DNA from: an uncultured Lachnospiraceae bacterium
GTDB lineage: Bacteria; Bacillota; Clostridia; Lachnospirales; Lachnospiraceae
Direction of reading: 5' to 3'
Length of the DNA: 57,310 nt
Assembly (NCBI GenBank): GCA_944381505.1
Contig: CALWLK010000046.1
Coordinates: 1 to 57,310, forward strand
In this document: piece after piece, positions 49,407 through 57,310 of the stretch
Layout: each line of letters begins with the position of its first letter
How positions within the stretch are numbered: position 1 is the first letter of the stretch
Notes under the pieces: generated by a model
Seen by the model: the letters and a program-made list of their open reading frames with translations, nothing else
Databases searched by the model: none
What the model was told of the DNA's origin: nothing
Position numbers and translations under genes: made by a program

Positions 49407-51314
49407 ATGACTAAAAAGCAGAGAAAAGAACTTCAAAGGATAATCATTGCGGCGATCATATTTTTTGTGTTTATGATCGGAGAGAACCTGGGGCTTTTTC
49501 CATTCATGGAAAACAGCCTCATAAGATTTATAATATTCCTGGTCCCCTACTATATAGTGGGAAAGGACGTGGTAAAGGGGGCTCTTCACGGAATAAAGGA
49601 GAGGGATATCTTTGATGAGGAATTCCTCATGACTATAGCTACTATAGGAGCCTTCGCCGTGGGTGAGTTTCCCGAGGCGGCGGCGGTAATGCTTTTTTAC
49701 TCCATAGGAGAGTGGTTCCAGAGCTATGCCGTGGGCAAGTCCAGAAGATCCATAAAGGCTCTCATGGATATAGCGCCTGAGTACGCAAATCTCCTTTCCG
49801 AGGACGGCAGCACAAGAGAGGTGGACCCTTCCGAGGTAAAGCCGGGGGATGTGATAGTGATAAAGGCCGGGGAGAAGGTGCCTGTTGACGGAGAGATCCT
49901 TGAGGGGTCGAGTATGGTGGACACGGCGGCCATCACAGGAGAATCCGTGCCCCGAAGCGCCCGCCCGGGTGACGAGATAATAAGCGGATGTATAAACGGA
50001 GAGGGACTTCTCAAGGTAAGAGTGCTCAAAAAATATGAGGACTCTACAGTGGCTAAGATACTTGACCTTGTGGAGAATGCCTCCTCAAAGAAGTCAAGGA
50101 CCGAGAAATTCATAACACGCTTTGCAAGGGTCTATACCCCCATAGTGGTCATCGGAGCAGTGATACTTGCCTTCGTGCCTCCCATAGTGATATATGCAGC
50201 AACTGCGGCAGGGATCATTCCGGAGGGTGCCATAGGAGGAGGCTTCTTGGAGTGGATAAGGAGGGCCTGTACCTTCCTCGTAATATCCTGCCCCTGCGCC
50301 CTTGTGATATCCGTTCCCTTGAGCTTCTTCGGAGGCATAGGAGCCGCGTCAAGAGCGGGTGTCCTTGTGAAGGGCTCAAACTACCTTGAAAACCTCGGAG
50401 AGCTCTCGGTGCTTGTGAGCGATAAGACAGGGACGCTCACAAAGGGAGAGTTCAGGGTGAGCTCGGTGCTTCCGGAGGACAACAAAGAGGAGATACTCCG
50501 CCTGGCGGCCTACGCCGAGAATTTCTCGGACCATCCCATTGCGGCCTCCATAAAGAGCGCCTACGGCGGAGATATAGAAGAAAAGCTCATTAAAGACATG
50601 GAGAACGTAAGCGGTCAGGGAATAAAGGCCCTTGTTGACGGGAAAAAGGTCCTGTGCGGAAACGACAAGCTCATGAGAGCGGAGAAAATAGAATTTGTTC
50701 CCTGCGAGGCTGCGGGAACTGTGGTCTACATTGCCTGCGACGGGAAATTTGAGGGAACTGTGGTCATCTCCGACACTGTAAAGGAGGAGGCCCGCGAGGC
50801 CGTGTCAGCCATAAAAAATGCCGGCGTGAGAGAGGTGGTAATGCTCACGGGAGACAGGAGAGAGGTCGGAGAGGTCGTTGCCTCAGAGCTCGGCCTGACG
50901 AAGGCTTATACGGAGCTCCTTCCGGGGGACAAGGTGAACATAGTGGAGGAGCTGGAGGAAAAGCTCTCCAAAAAGGAAAAGCTTGCCTTTGTGGGTGACG
51001 GCATAAACGACGCTCCTGTCCTTGCAAGAGCGGACATAGGCATAGCCATGGGATCCATGGGCTCCGATGCTGCAATAGAGGCTGCGGATGTGGTCATAAT
51101 GGACGACAACCTTATGCGGATACCCCAGGTCATAAGGATAGCGGGAAAGACCCTCTCCATAGCAAAGCAGAACATCGTGTTTGCCATAGGAGTAAAAACA
51201 GTCGTGCTCATATTGGGAGCGCTGGGAATAGCCAATATGTGGGCGGCGGTGTTTGCGGATACCGGGGTGAGCTTCATATGCGTGCTGAACTCCATGAGAG
51301 CTCTTAGGGAATAG
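49407..51314 (+). CDS. Zinc/cadmium-exporting P1B-type ATPase
   Basis: 635 residues, ZntA/CadA type. SCPCALVIS in the membrane binds metal, DKTGTLTKGE carries the phosphorylated Asp, and GDGINDAPVLARADIGIAMG is the hinge. The C-terminal KTVVLILGALGIANMWAAVF then ADTGVSF has the Lys and Asp typical of Zn/Cd/Pb pumps. There is no N-terminal HMA domain; that is the separate 48803 gene. The ATG at 49407 is preferred; a GTG at 49398 is in frame. It follows the sensor gene by 21 bases. Confidence 0.95.
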   Translation: MTKKQRKELQRIIIAAIIFFVFMIGENLGLFPFMENSLIRFIIFLVPYYIVGKDVVKGALHGIKERDIFDEEFLMTIATIGAFAVGEFPEAAAVMLFYSIGEWFQSYAVGKSRRSIKALMDIAPEYANLLSEDGSTREVDPSEVKPGDVIVIKAGEKVPVDGEILEGSSMVDTAAITGESVPRSARPGDEIISGCINGEGLLKVRVLKKYEDSTVAKILDLVENASSKKSRTEKFITRFARVYTPIVVIGAVILAFVPPIVIYAATAAGIIPEGAIGGGFLEWIRRACTFLVISCPCALVISVPLSFFGGIGAASRAGVLVKGSNYLENLGELSVLVSDKTGTLTKGEFRVSSVLPEDNKEEILRLAAYAENFSDHPIAASIKSAYGGDIEEKLIKDMENVSGQGIKALVDGKKVLCGNDKLMRAEKIEFVPCEAAGTVVYIACDGKFEGTVVISDTVKEEAREAVSAIKNAGVREVVMLTGDRREVGEVVASELGLTKAYTELLPGDKVNIVEELEEKLSKKEKLAFVGDGINDAPVLARADIGIAMGSMGSDAAIEAADVVIMDDNLMRIPQVIRIAGKTLSIAKQNIVFAIGVKTVVLILGALGIANMWAAVFADTGVSFICVLNSMRALRE

Positions 51315-51368
51315 GAAAAGACCGGCGTCAGATGAGATACAGATATTACATAATAAAGGAGGCGGCCG

Positions 51369-51611
51369 ATGAAAAAGTTAAAGGAATTTCTCTTGTCCGA
51401 TAAGGGAATGAGGCTTGTAAATATAGTTTTTTTGCTGTCGTTTTTGGTGCCTGACGCCTTTTTCAGCATGGCTGCGGCAATGCTTTGGCTTTTGTTTCTC
51501 TATTATTCAGGGAGACGCTCCGAGTCAAAGGCTGTGAAGGCCGTGTACGGAGTATTCGGCGCCATAGCGGTGCTTCTGATCGTACTGTCTCTGATAAGTA
51601 TATTTAATTGA
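51369..51611 (+). CDS. Small membrane protein, unknown
   Basis: 80 residues with two to three hydrophobic segments (VNIVFLLSFLVPDAFFSMAA, LWLLFLYYSG and VFGAIAVLLIVLSLISIF). GGAGG lies before the ATG. It sits 54 bases after the P1B ATPase and could belong to the zinc operon. No family is recognised. Confidence 0.65.
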   Translation: MKKLKEFLLSDKGMRLVNIVFLLSFLVPDAFFSMAAAMLWLLFLYYSGRRSESKAVKAVYGVFGAIAVLLIVLSLISIFN

Positions 51612-51633
51612 TTGCACGGATGATTTATAGGAA

Positions 51634-51689
51634 ACCCTCAAAATAAGGGTAAAAAATGTAATTTTACCCCTTATTTTGAGGGTGTTTTT
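51634..51689. terminator. Long bidirectional terminator
   Basis: ACCCTCAAAATAAGGG and the next TAAAA pair with TTTTA and CCCTTATTTTGAGGGT, a stem of about 20 bp with one bulge, followed by GTTTTTCTTTTC. It ends the zinc/small-protein transcript. Confidence 0.88.
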
Positions 51690-51755
51690 CTTTTCATAAG
51701 CGTAGAGTTTGGTGTATAATATTTCAATCATTGCAATTTACGGAGGAAGCTTTTT

Positions 51756-52244
51756 ATGGAGAGAAGGGATAAAATAAACTATTACCTTGATCTGGCGGAG
51801 GTCGTGTCAAAAAGAGGGACCTGCCTCAGGAGGCTTTACGGGGCTGTCATAGTAAAAAATGACGAGGTCATCTCCACCGGTTACGTGGGGGCCCCCAGAG
51901 GAAGGAAAAACTGCTCGGACCTCGGGGTTTGCATAAGGGAAAAAATGAAGATACCCAGAGGTGAGAGGTATGAGCTCTGCCGCAGCGTACATGCCGAGGC
52001 GAACGCCATCATAAGCGCCGAGAGAAACAAGATGATAGGATCTTCGCTTTTCCTTGTAGGAGTAGACGTGAGGACAGGGGAATATGTAGAGAATGCCTCC
52101 TGCTGCTCCATGTGCAAGCGCATGGTGATAAATGCGGGCATAGAGAAGGTGTACGTAAGGGATGACAAGGACAGCTACAGAGTGATAGAGGTGTCCGATT
52201 GGATAGAAAACGACGAGTCACTCGAAGGAGTAATGGGATATTAA
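51756..52244 (+). CDS. dCMP deaminase family (ComEB-like) protein
   Basis: 162 residues. The zinc-dependent deaminase motifs are SVHAEANAIISAERNKM (HAE) and ASCCSMCKRMVINAGIEKVY, where the usual PCxxC is CCSMC. CLRRLYGAVIVKNDEVISTG and YVGAPRGRKNC match the dCMP deaminase/ComEB subgroup. It probably converts dCMP to dUMP for thymidylate supply. GGAGG precedes the ATG. Confidence 0.87.
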   Translation: MERRDKINYYLDLAEVVSKRGTCLRRLYGAVIVKNDEVISTGYVGAPRGRKNCSDLGVCIREKMKIPRGERYELCRSVHAEANAIISAERNKMIGSSLFLVGVDVRTGEYVENASCCSMCKRMVINAGIEKVYVRDDKDSYRVIEVSDWIENDESLEGVMGY

Positions 52245-52304
52245 AAACTCCGTTACAGGGAACGAAAATAATAAAAAAGTATGTATATGAGATAAGGAGA
52301 AAAC

Positions 52305-52769
52305 ATGCTTAAAGAAGGAATGAAGGCCCCTGAGTTTACTCTCAGGGACCAGAATGACAGGGATATAAGCCTCTCGGATTTTCGGGGAAAGAATGTGGTC
52401 ATCTTCTTTTATTCAAAGGATATGACAGCGGGGTGAGCGTCTCAGGCTCAGGGCTATGCTGAGCTTTATCCTCGGTTTGAGGAAAAGAACGCGGTGGTAA
52501 TAGGCATAAGCAAGGACAGTTCTGCATCCCACAAAAAATTTGAACAGAAGTATGAGATTCCGTATATACTGCTCTCGGATCCCGAGAAGGAGGTGCTTGA
52601 TGCCTACGGGGTTTGGAAGGAAAAGAACATGTACGGGAAAAAGGTCATGGGAGTTGTGAGATCGAGCTTTATAATTGACGAGGAGGGGAATATCGAAAAG
52701 ATATTCTTAAAGGTAAAAGCAAAGGAAAATCCCGGGGAAACTCTCTCTTTTTTAGAGGCTCTTTCATGA
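52305..52769 (+). CDS. Selenocysteine peroxiredoxin (BCP/PrxQ type)
   Basis: 154 residues when the UGA at 52434-52436 is read as selenocysteine (U44). KEGMKAPEFTLRDQNDRDIS and FRGKNVVIFFYSKDMTAG-U replace the TPGC peroxidatic site of BCP/PrxQ, so U44 is at the attacking position. VVIGISKDSSASHKKFEQKY, YGVWKEKNMYGKKVMGVVRS and SFIIDEEGNIEKIF complete the thioredoxin fold. The protein has no cysteine at all, so there is no resolving thiol; it must be resolved by a partner. AAGGAGA precedes the ATG. Its stop overlaps the yaaA start. A pseudogene is the alternative but fits worse. Confidence 0.85.
52434..52466 (+). promoter_or_regulatory. UGA-Sec codon and candidate bacterial SECIS in the peroxiredoxin gene
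   Basis: After the UGA, AGGCTCAG pairs with CTGAGCTT (8 bp, one G-U) around the loop GGCTATG. The loop starts 15 bases after the UGA and has G at its first two positions, close to the bacterial SECIS model. Confidence 0.75.
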
Positions 52770-53542
52770 GGATAATAATTTCCCCCGCAAAAAAGATGGT
52801 GAGAGATACGGACACCTTCACAGCAACGGGAAAGCCCGCCCTTATGGACAAGGTCCTCATACTGAAGGATTACCTTGAAAAAAGGAGCTATGAGGAACTG
52901 AAAAGCATCTGGCAGTGCAATGAAAAGCTTGCCCTCTTAAGCTATGAGAGGCTGAGGGAGGCGGACATTTCCGAGGGCCAAAAGACCCCTGCCGTCATTG
53001 CCTATGACGGCATACAGTATCAGTATATGTCTCCCAAAACTCTTGAGAAGGATGCCCTTTTGTATATTGAAAAGAACTTGAGGATATTGTCCGGGCTTTA
53101 CGGGGTGCTTAGGGCTATGGACGGAGTGGAGCCCTACAGGCTGGAGATGCAGGCGCGCTTGGAGCCGCCGCTTTTTATGGAAAACGGGGGTGAGAGAATA
53201 ACGCCCTGTGCGAGCCTTTATGACTTCTGGGGCGAAGATATCTGCCGCGAGCTTTTTTCAGGGGAGGACACGGTCTTGAATCTTGCCTCCAAGGAGTATT
53301 CAAAGGCTGTGGAGCCTTATATAAAGGAAGGCGACAGATTCATAAGCTGTGCTTTTTGCGAACTGAAGGAAGGAAAGCCGAAGCAGAAGGCCACGCTTTC
53401 AAAGATGGCCAGAGGGGAGGCTGTGCGCTTCATGGCTCAAAGTAATACAGAAAAGCCCGAGGATATCAAAAACTTTTCAGGTCTCGGATTTTCTTTTGAG
53501 GAAAAGTATTCCGACGAGAACAACTATGTTTTTGTGAGGTAA
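52766..53542 (+). CDS. yaaA: Peroxide stress protein YaaA
   Basis: 258 residues. MRIIISPAKKMVRDTDTF, PAVIAYDGIQYQYMSP, LRILSGLYGVLRAMDGVEPY and NLASKEYSKAV are signatures of YaaA (DUF328). E. coli YaaA lowers free iron and protects DNA under peroxide stress. The ATG overlaps the selenoprotein peroxiredoxin stop by four bases, so both are coupled: one removes peroxide, the other limits its damage. Confidence 0.93.
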   Translation: MRIIISPAKKMVRDTDTFTATGKPALMDKVLILKDYLEKRSYEELKSIWQCNEKLALLSYERLREADISEGQKTPAVIAYDGIQYQYMSPKTLEKDALLYIEKNLRILSGLYGVLRAMDGVEPYRLEMQARLEPPLFMENGGERITPCASLYDFWGEDICRELFSGEDTVLNLASKEYSKAVEPYIKEGDRFISCAFCELKEGKPKQKATLSKMARGEAVRFMAQSNTEKPEDIKNFSGLGFSFEEKYSDENNYVFVR

Positions 53543-53551
53543 GAGGACAGG

Positions 53552-54766
53552 ATGATAAAAGTAAGCGAAGCCAAGGCCTTTCTTATAAAGGGGAAGGGCA
53601 AAAGCCTTAAATCAGGCGGCATGTGGGTATATGACAATGAGATAGACAGGATCGAGGGAGACTTTGAGGAGGGCGATATAATAGAGATCCATGATTTCGA
53701 CGGCTATTTCATGGGCTACGGCTACATTAATACCCGCTCAAAGATAAGCATAAGACTTCTCTCCAAATGGAGAGAGGACGTGCCCTCAGAGAACCTTCTC
53801 GAGAAACGCCTCAGAAATGCGTGGGAATACAGAAAAAATGTTATAGACACCTCCTCCTGCAGACTGGTTTTCGGGGAGGCGGATTGGCTCCCCGGGATAG
53901 TCATAGACAAGTTTTCCGATGTCCTCGTGGTGGAGTCACTTGCCTTGGGCATAGACAGGATGAAGCCCGAGATAGTAGCACTTATGAAAAAGATACTCGA
54001 GGAGGACGGTATCCGGATAAGAGGGGTCTATGAGAGGAGCGACGCACGCATAAGGCTGAAGGAGGGCATGAGCCCTGAGAAGGGATTTTTGGGAGAGCCC
54101 TTTGACACAAATGTGCTCATAGAGGAAAACGGCGTTAAATATATGGTGGACGTGGCGGAGGGCCAGAAGACAGGATTTTTCTTGGACCAAAAGTGTAACA
54201 GAGAGGCGATAAAGAAGCTTTGCAGAGGAAAGAGGGTCCTTGACTGCTTCACCCACACAGGCACCTTTGCCCTCAATGCCGCATATGCGGGAGCGGAGAA
54301 GGTCACCGCCGTTGACATATCGGAGGCTGCAATAGGGAGGGCAAGGTATAATGCCGAGCTTAACGGCCTTTCGGACAGGGTGGATTTTCTGTGCGAGGAC
54401 GTGTTCTCACTGCTTACGAGATATGAGAGGGAGGGGGAGAGCTTCGATGTGGTGATACTTGACCCTCCCGCCTTCACCAAGTCCAAGGACACGGTAAAGC
54501 AGGCTATAAAGGGCTACAGGGACATAAATATGAGAGGCATGAGGCTTGTAAAGGACGGAGGCTTCCTCGCCACCTGCTCCTGCTCTCATTTCTTTACGGA
54601 GGAGCTCATGGTGAAAACCTTGAGGGAGGCTGCTGCGGGAGCAGGGCACAGGAGGCTCAGGCAGGTGGAATTCAGGCAGCAGGCTCCGGATCACCCGGTG
54701 CTTTGGGCGGCGGATGATTCCTATTATCTCAAATTCTATATCTTTCAGGTCTGCAGTGAATTATGA
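53552..54766 (+). CDS. RlmI-type 23S rRNA methyltransferase (PUA + SAM domain)
   Basis: 404 residues. The N-terminal PUA domain (about 1-80, KGKGKSLKSGGMWVYDNEI) and the class I methyltransferase (about 195-404) have RVLDCFTHTGTFALNAAYAG as the SAM motif, VTAVDISEAAIGRARYNAEL and VVILDPPAFTKSKD. This is the RlmI/YwbD m5C1962 group. The end overlaps the MATE gene by four bases. Starts nine bases after yaaA. Confidence 0.92.
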   Translation: MIKVSEAKAFLIKGKGKSLKSGGMWVYDNEIDRIEGDFEEGDIIEIHDFDGYFMGYGYINTRSKISIRLLSKWREDVPSENLLEKRLRNAWEYRKNVIDTSSCRLVFGEADWLPGIVIDKFSDVLVVESLALGIDRMKPEIVALMKKILEEDGIRIRGVYERSDARIRLKEGMSPEKGFLGEPFDTNVLIEENGVKYMVDVAEGQKTGFFLDQKCNREAIKKLCRGKRVLDCFTHTGTFALNAAYAGAEKVTAVDISEAAIGRARYNAELNGLSDRVDFLCEDVFSLLTRYEREGESFDVVILDPPAFTKSKDTVKQAIKGYRDINMRGMRLVKDGGFLATCSCSHFFTEELMVKTLREAAAGAGHRRLRQVEFRQQAPDHPVLWAADDSYYLKFYIFQVCSEL

Positions 54767-56115
54767 TGACAAACAAGCTTGATTCGGACGATATAAAGGG
54801 CCTTGTGTTCGGCCTCGCAATACCGAGCATGACGGCCCAATTCGTCAGCGTCCTCTACAGTATAGTGGACAGGATGTATATAGGAAACATAGCGGACATA
54901 GGAGAGACCGCCCTTGCGGGGGTCGGTGTCTGCGGCCCCATAGTGACGATGATATCAGCCTTCGCCTCCCTCATAGGGATAGGCGGAGGCCCCTTTGTGA
55001 GCATTAAACTCGGAGAAAAGAAGGAGAAGGAGGCGCAGAAGATCCTCTCGGACTGCTTCGTTATCCTGTTTGTGATATCCGTGGCTGTCATGGCGCTTGC
55101 ATTTGTCTTGAAGGATGAGCTTTTGCTGCGCTTCGGGGCCTCGGAGAGAGTCTTTCCCTATGCCGATGAGTATATGACTTGGTATCTCACGGGCACGGTC
55201 TTTGCCCTTCTGTCCACCGGGATGAACCAGTTCATAATATGTCAGGGATACTCCAAGACGGGAATGCTCTCCGTGCTGATAGGCGCGGCCTTAAACATTA
55301 TTTTGGATCCCATATTCATTTTTACTCTGGGCATGAAGGTGAAAGGAGCGGCTATAGCCACGGTCATATCCCAGCTTGCAAGCTGCATATTCGTCCTGAG
55401 CTTCCTCTTCGGGAAAAGGCCCATGCTCAGGATCCGGCCCTCCCTGCCCTCATCCAAAAATATAAGGAGAGTGCTGAAGCTTGGGCTTACGCCCTTTCTT
55501 ATAATTGCCTTTGACAATGTGATGCTCATCTCCCTCAATGCGATGATAACAAAGTACGGGGAGGGAGGCGGCGGTGACATGCTCCTTGCGGCAAACACCA
55601 TACTTCAGTCCTTTATGCTCATTATAACCATGCCGCTTGGCGGTATAACAGGGGGTACTCAGACTATACTCGGATATAATTTCGGCGCGGGAAGGCCTGA
55701 TAAGATTAAGAAAGCTCAGAAGTACATCGCGGGCCTTAGCCTTGTCTTCTGTATGGTAATGTTTGTGATCGCCCGCTTTTTCTCGGAGTATTTCATAATG
55801 ATATTTACGAGGGACAGAGAATACATAGAACTCACGAAGACGATAACAAGGCTCTACACTTTGGGAGTGCCCTTTTTAGCCTTGCAGTACACTATAGTGG
55901 ACGGCTTTACGGGAATGGGAATATTCAAATATGCCTTTTTGCTTTCGGCGTGGAGAAAAGTCATATATTTCGCCTGCGTGTTTATTATTCCCGCCATATT
56001 CGGCGTGTCTCATATCTTTTATTGCGAGCCCTTGTCTGATATAATGGGAACGGGAGTTTCTGTAGCGGTGTATCTCACCTTGGGAAGGAAGCTCCTGTCT
56101 CGGATCGGGTCATAA
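54763..56115 (+). CDS. MATE family efflux transporter
   Basis: 450 residues, 12 membrane spans in two homologous halves. IPSMTAQFVSVLYSIVDRMY and GAALNIILDPIFIFTLGMKV in the first half, MPLGGITGGTQTILGYNFGA and LYTLGVPFLALQYTIVDGFT in the second, are MATE signatures. It exports drugs or metabolites using an ion gradient. The ATGA start overlaps the methyltransferase gene. Confidence 0.93.
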   Translation: MMTNKLDSDDIKGLVFGLAIPSMTAQFVSVLYSIVDRMYIGNIADIGETALAGVGVCGPIVTMISAFASLIGIGGGPFVSIKLGEKKEKEAQKILSDCFVILFVISVAVMALAFVLKDELLLRFGASERVFPYADEYMTWYLTGTVFALLSTGMNQFIICQGYSKTGMLSVLIGAALNIILDPIFIFTLGMKVKGAAIATVISQLASCIFVLSFLFGKRPMLRIRPSLPSSKNIRRVLKLGLTPFLIIAFDNVMLISLNAMITKYGEGGGGDMLLAANTILQSFMLIITMPLGGITGGTQTILGYNFGAGRPDKIKKAQKYIAGLSLVFCMVMFVIARFFSEYFIMIFTRDREYIELTKTITRLYTLGVPFLALQYTIVDGFTGMGIFKYAFLLSAWRKVIYFACVFIIPAIFGVSHIFYCEPLSDIMGTGVSVAVYLTLGRKLLSRIGS

Positions 56116-56148
56116 ATTCTTAATAATCTCAATCTTTTCTCAAAAATA

Positions 56149-56964
56149 ATGAAGTCAAAACAGGATATTTTTTCTGCGGCAAGCGGCATTATGCTGCTTG
56201 CCCTTTGGGCGGCGCTGCTTCTTTTTTCCGCGCGAAGGGAGAGGGAAGCCTCGGTCTACAAAAAACTCCTTTCAGGGGAGCTTTCAGAGGCGGCGGCAAG
56301 CCCGGAAGCGGAAAAGGCGGGGACGGTACCGGAGGCCGAGGGATCCGGGGAGTTTTATAAAAGGCTTTGGGAGCTCCATTCGCTTAACAATGATATGGTG
56401 GGATGGCTGGACATTCCCGGAACGGGTATAAGCTATCCGGTGATGGGCGAGGGCTTAGAGGGGGAGGATTTTTATCTCACCCATGATTTCCGAAAGGATC
56501 GGTCGGCGCGGGGGGCTCTTTATACTGACGGTGTTTCTTCAAATATAATATACGGCCACAATATGAAGGACGGCAGCATGTTCGGCGACCTTGACTTCTA
56601 CAAGGATAAAGAGTATATGGAGGAGCACGGCGAGCTGGTCCTTTACAGGCTTCGGACTCCGGACAAAATCACAGTAAGTAAATATGAGTTGGTATCTTCC
56701 TTCACAATTTCAGAAAAAAATTTCAAAGCTTCCGCCTTTCTGTCGATGATAAAAGGGGAGAGCCGAGAGGAGAGGGAAAAGCTCGCGGATTACCTGAAAA
56801 GGGCAAATGTTGTACCTATAAGTGAAAAAATTAACGATACCGACAAATTGGACTTTTTGTTGCTTGTGACTTGCGATTACTCCGAGGAAAACAGTCGCCT
56901 TTTTGTGGTAGCGAATAAAATTTCTCAATGGACAAAATGTACTAAAAAGGGTACAATTATTTAA
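56149..56964 (+). CDS. srtB: Class B sortase
   Basis: 271 residues. An N-terminal membrane anchor (about 8-28) precedes a sortase B domain: MVGWLDIPGTGISYPVM, the catalytic histidine in SNIIYGHNMKDGSMFGDLDF, the cysteine in LLVTCDYSEENSRLFVVANK and its partner arginine (SRL). It attaches surface proteins to peptidoglycan or pili. No sorting substrate gene is visible nearby. The ribosome site is weak; the 3' end contains TGTAC-taaaaagg-GTACA. Confidence 0.92.
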   Translation: MKSKQDIFSAASGIMLLALWAALLLFSARREREASVYKKLLSGELSEAAASPEAEKAGTVPEAEGSGEFYKRLWELHSLNNDMVGWLDIPGTGISYPVMGEGLEGEDFYLTHDFRKDRSARGALYTDGVSSNIIYGHNMKDGSMFGDLDFYKDKEYMEEHGELVLYRLRTPDKITVSKYELVSSFTISEKNFKASAFLSMIKGESREEREKLADYLKRANVVPISEKINDTDKLDFLLLVTCDYSEENSRLFVVANKISQWTKCTKKGTII

Positions 56965-56995
56965 CGAGATTACTTTGAAGAAGGAGGGGCAAAAG

Positions 56996-57307
56996 GTGGC
57001 AAAAGAGATTATCGATGCGATCAAGGACGCCGAGGAAAAGAGCTCTGAAGCGGTGAAGCTTGCACAGACAGCCGCTGAGGAACTCATCTCAACGACCAAG
57101 CGTCTTTCATCCGAAGAATTTGCAAAGACGGTCGAAGAGCTGTCCGCAAAGCGTGACGCCGCCGTGAAGGAGGCCGAGAAAAAGGCTGAGGACATGGTTT
57201 CAGAGGCCTGCAGCAAGGCAAAAGAGGAAGTCGCATCTCTTAAAAATTCAGTTACCTCTAAGGAAAACGAAGCGATAGACAGTATTCTTTCCGAACTTTT
57301 AAGCTGA
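56996..57307 (+). CDS. Coiled-coil protein, probable V-ATPase G/H-like subunit
   Basis: 103 residues, almost wholly helical, with Ala/Glu/Lys heptads (AAEELISTTKRLSSEEFAKT, KRDAAVKEAEKKAEDMVSEA). This resembles the small stalk subunit that begins clostridial V-type ATPase operons. Starts with GTG at 56996 after AAGGAGGGG. The window ends three bases after the stop, so the operon cannot be confirmed. Confidence 0.6.
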   Translation: MAKEIIDAIKDAEEKSSEAVKLAQTAAEELISTTKRLSSEEFAKTVEELSAKRDAAVKEAEKKAEDMVSEACSKAKEEVASLKNSVTSKENEAIDSILSELLS

Positions 57308-57310
57308 TTT

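Noticed and set aside
52494-52769. Peroxiredoxin as a short gene or pseudogene starting after the UGA
   Set aside because: The upstream half is intact in the same frame, the UGA is exactly at the catalytic position, and a SECIS-like hairpin follows.

Overview
The window looks like a chromosome segment of a strictly anaerobic Gram-positive Clostridia member, most plausibly Lachnospirales or a close relative. Supporting signs are AGGAGG-type ribosome binding sites, consensus TTGACA-N17-TATAAT promoters, heavy use of ATA and AGG/AGA codons, a clostridial 2[4Fe-4S] ferredoxin, MecA, a class B sortase, a selenocysteine-containing betaine/glycine-type reductase and the rpsF-ssb-rpsR and gdpP-rplI-dnaB housekeeping clusters. 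The species cannot be fixed from sequence reading alone.

Left end (1-1260): a tyrosine integrase, cut by the edge, starts 134 bases beyond the 3' end of a tRNA-Cys gene. This is the usual arrangement of an element integrated at a tRNA, and the element body lies to the left. 1.3-8.8 kb is mixed core: DegV, a secreted NlpC/P60 hydrolase, YbaK, a GNAT, a DUF1275 membrane protein, an M42 peptidase, DUF805, a NUDIX hydrolase, a TIGR01212 radical SAM protein and a DJ-1/PfpI protein. 9.0-13.7 kb is a six-gene operon: a lipoprotein, permease and ATPase of a polar-amino-acid-type ABC importer, a PfkB sugar kinase, a MarR regulator and a BtpA/SgcQ-family barrel, behind a promoter overlapped by nested TTAA dyads. 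13.9-15.5 kb is an ECF sigma factor with its membrane anti-sigma factor. 15.5-20.3 kb holds DUF5662, a secreted DUF5722 protein with glycosidase-like motifs, cyclophilin, flavin reductase, DUF2156 and a GNAT.

20.3-21.5 kb is rpsF-ssb-rpsR. The next ~15 kb separates it from gdpP-rplI-dnaB (36.9-40.7 kb), its common neighbour in Firmicutes. It contains truA, a DMT exporter, an AbgB-like hydrolase facing an AbgT-like transporter, and a betaine-reductase block (grdI-like, grdH-like with an in-frame UGA, and a BCCT transporter). Next to that block lies a TetR regulator fused to DUF3841, a second free DUF3841 protein, a uridine-kinase-like P-loop kinase and an ECF S component with a long structured leader, then DUF3842 and a Sir2 deacylase.

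40.8-57.3 kb: DUF1858 protein, ferredoxin, MecA, a 529-base structured gap, a GH18/SH3 protein, Sua5, a 37-residue membrane peptide, an AIR-synthase-C protein with an Lrp regulator and an aminotransferase, a zinc-efflux operon (HMA protein, SmtB/CzrA-type sensor, P1B ATPase), dCMP deaminase, a Sec-containing peroxiredoxin overlapping yaaA, an RlmI-type methyltransferase, MATE, sortase B, and a coiled-coil protein that may open a V-ATPase operon.

Two genes (grdH-like and the peroxiredoxin) need UGA read as selenocysteine. Each UGA is followed by a stem-loop of bacterial SECIS geometry. The most novel-looking parts are the DUF3841 pair with its kinase and ECF component, the ABC/PfkB/MarR/BtpA operon, and the cysteine-free selenocysteine peroxiredoxin coupled to yaaA.
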